A stretch of 64,000 nucleotides of DNA from Enterobacter chuandaensis (GTDB taxonomy: Bacteria > Pseudomonadota > Gammaproteobacteria > Enterobacterales > Enterobacteriaceae). The notes below the pieces were generated by a model that worked only from the letters and a program-made list of their open reading frames with translations, ran no database searches and was not told where the DNA came from. Below are positions 63,952 through 64,000 of the stretch, in pieces. Location of the stretch: assembly GCF_003594915.1 (NCBI RefSeq), contig NZ_QZCS01000005.1, forward strand, positions 62,001 through 126,000, in the 5' to 3' direction. Numbering within the stretch: the stretch's first letter is position 1; each line of letters opens with the position of its first letter. Both the position numbers and the translations under genes were made by a program.

Positions 63952-64000
63952 GCCTGCCGCATCACCACGCTGAAACCGCTAATGAGCACCGCGTCGCACA
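63930..64000 (-). CDS. Possible 3' end of a convergent gene
   Basis: On the minus strand from the right edge, 22 codons read CDAVLISGFSVVMRQAYASL plus LA and then TGA at 63930, overlapping the end of the LysR gene by 22 bases. The hydrophobic composition would fit a membrane-protein C-terminus, but this is too short to assign and may be chance. Confidence 0.25.
   Translation of the reverse strand, partial: CDAVLISGFSVVMRQAYASLLA

Overview
The window reads as a chromosomal segment of an Enterobacteriaceae genome, most likely the Enterobacter cloacae complex or a close relative. This is inferred from the near-E. coli sequence and gene order of ychN-chaCBA-kdsA-sirB-prmC-prfA-hemA-lolB-ispE-prs-dauA-ychH-pth-ychF, combined with a Klebsiella/Enterobacter-type nas (nitrate assimilation) locus and an Enterobacter-like type VI secretion system (T6SS). 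No rRNA, tRNA, CRISPR array, transposase or integrase was seen.

Region 1 (1-5.3 kb): the 5' part of nasF (nitrate-binding protein, running off the left edge). Its leader shows a sigma-54 promoter, two NtrC-like sites and a complete ANTAR two-hexaloop antiterminator overlapping a rho-independent terminator. The cognate antiterminator gene nasR follows, then ychN, a dCache chemoreceptor with a sigma-28-like promoter, and a small DUF1883-like gene.

Region 2 (5.3-21.3 kb): conserved housekeeping backbone. It holds cation transport and glutathione turnover (chaCBA), Kdo synthesis (kdsA), the hemA-prfA-prmC-sirB2-sirB1-kdsA cluster, divergent lolB-ispE-prs, dauA, a MerR/TipA-like regulator with a 19-bp-spacer operator-promoter, ychH, pth and ychF.

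Region 3 (21.3-59.8 kb): one long, almost entirely minus-strand T6SS cluster. In transcription order: SH3-like lipoprotein, tssJ, tssK, tssL (with OmpA domain), tssM, tagF, tssA, tssB, tssC, hcp, an effector/immunity cargo block, fha, pppA, a periplasmic protein, tagJ, tssE, tssF, tssG, clpV, ppkA, vgrG, three exported small proteins, eagR, rhs, a macro-domain gene and a TPR gene. All thirteen core components are present, together with the PpkA/PppA/Fha phosphorylation switch. The only PAAR domain I see is the N-terminus of the Rhs protein.

At least five effector modules are visible: (i) Rhs with a HYD1-type ADP-ribosyltransferase tip followed by a macro-domain protein; (ii) VgrG with a C-terminal HExxH metallopeptidase followed by exported proteins; (iii) Tae4/Tai4 amidase and immunity; (iv) a glycine-rich hydrophobic-tailed protein with a two-TM partner, probably membrane-acting; (v) a small HExxH protein encoded next to hcp, with a lipoprotein partner. 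Modules iii and iv lie together between two copies of the same ~30-bp hairpin repeat. Effector tips and partner genes are visibly AT-rich against a GC-rich backbone, which suggests cassette exchange.

Region 4 (59.8-64 kb): about 1 kb of AT-rich non-coding DNA upstream of the T6SS, then a YdeP/FdhF-like molybdopterin oxidoreductase and a LysR-type regulator. The last ~70 bases may be the 3' end of a convergent gene.

Most noteworthy candidate: the Rhs-ART(HYD1)/macro-domain pair. There the partner appears to be an ADP-ribose-processing fold rather than a simple blocking immunity protein, which suggests immunity by reversing the toxin's modification.
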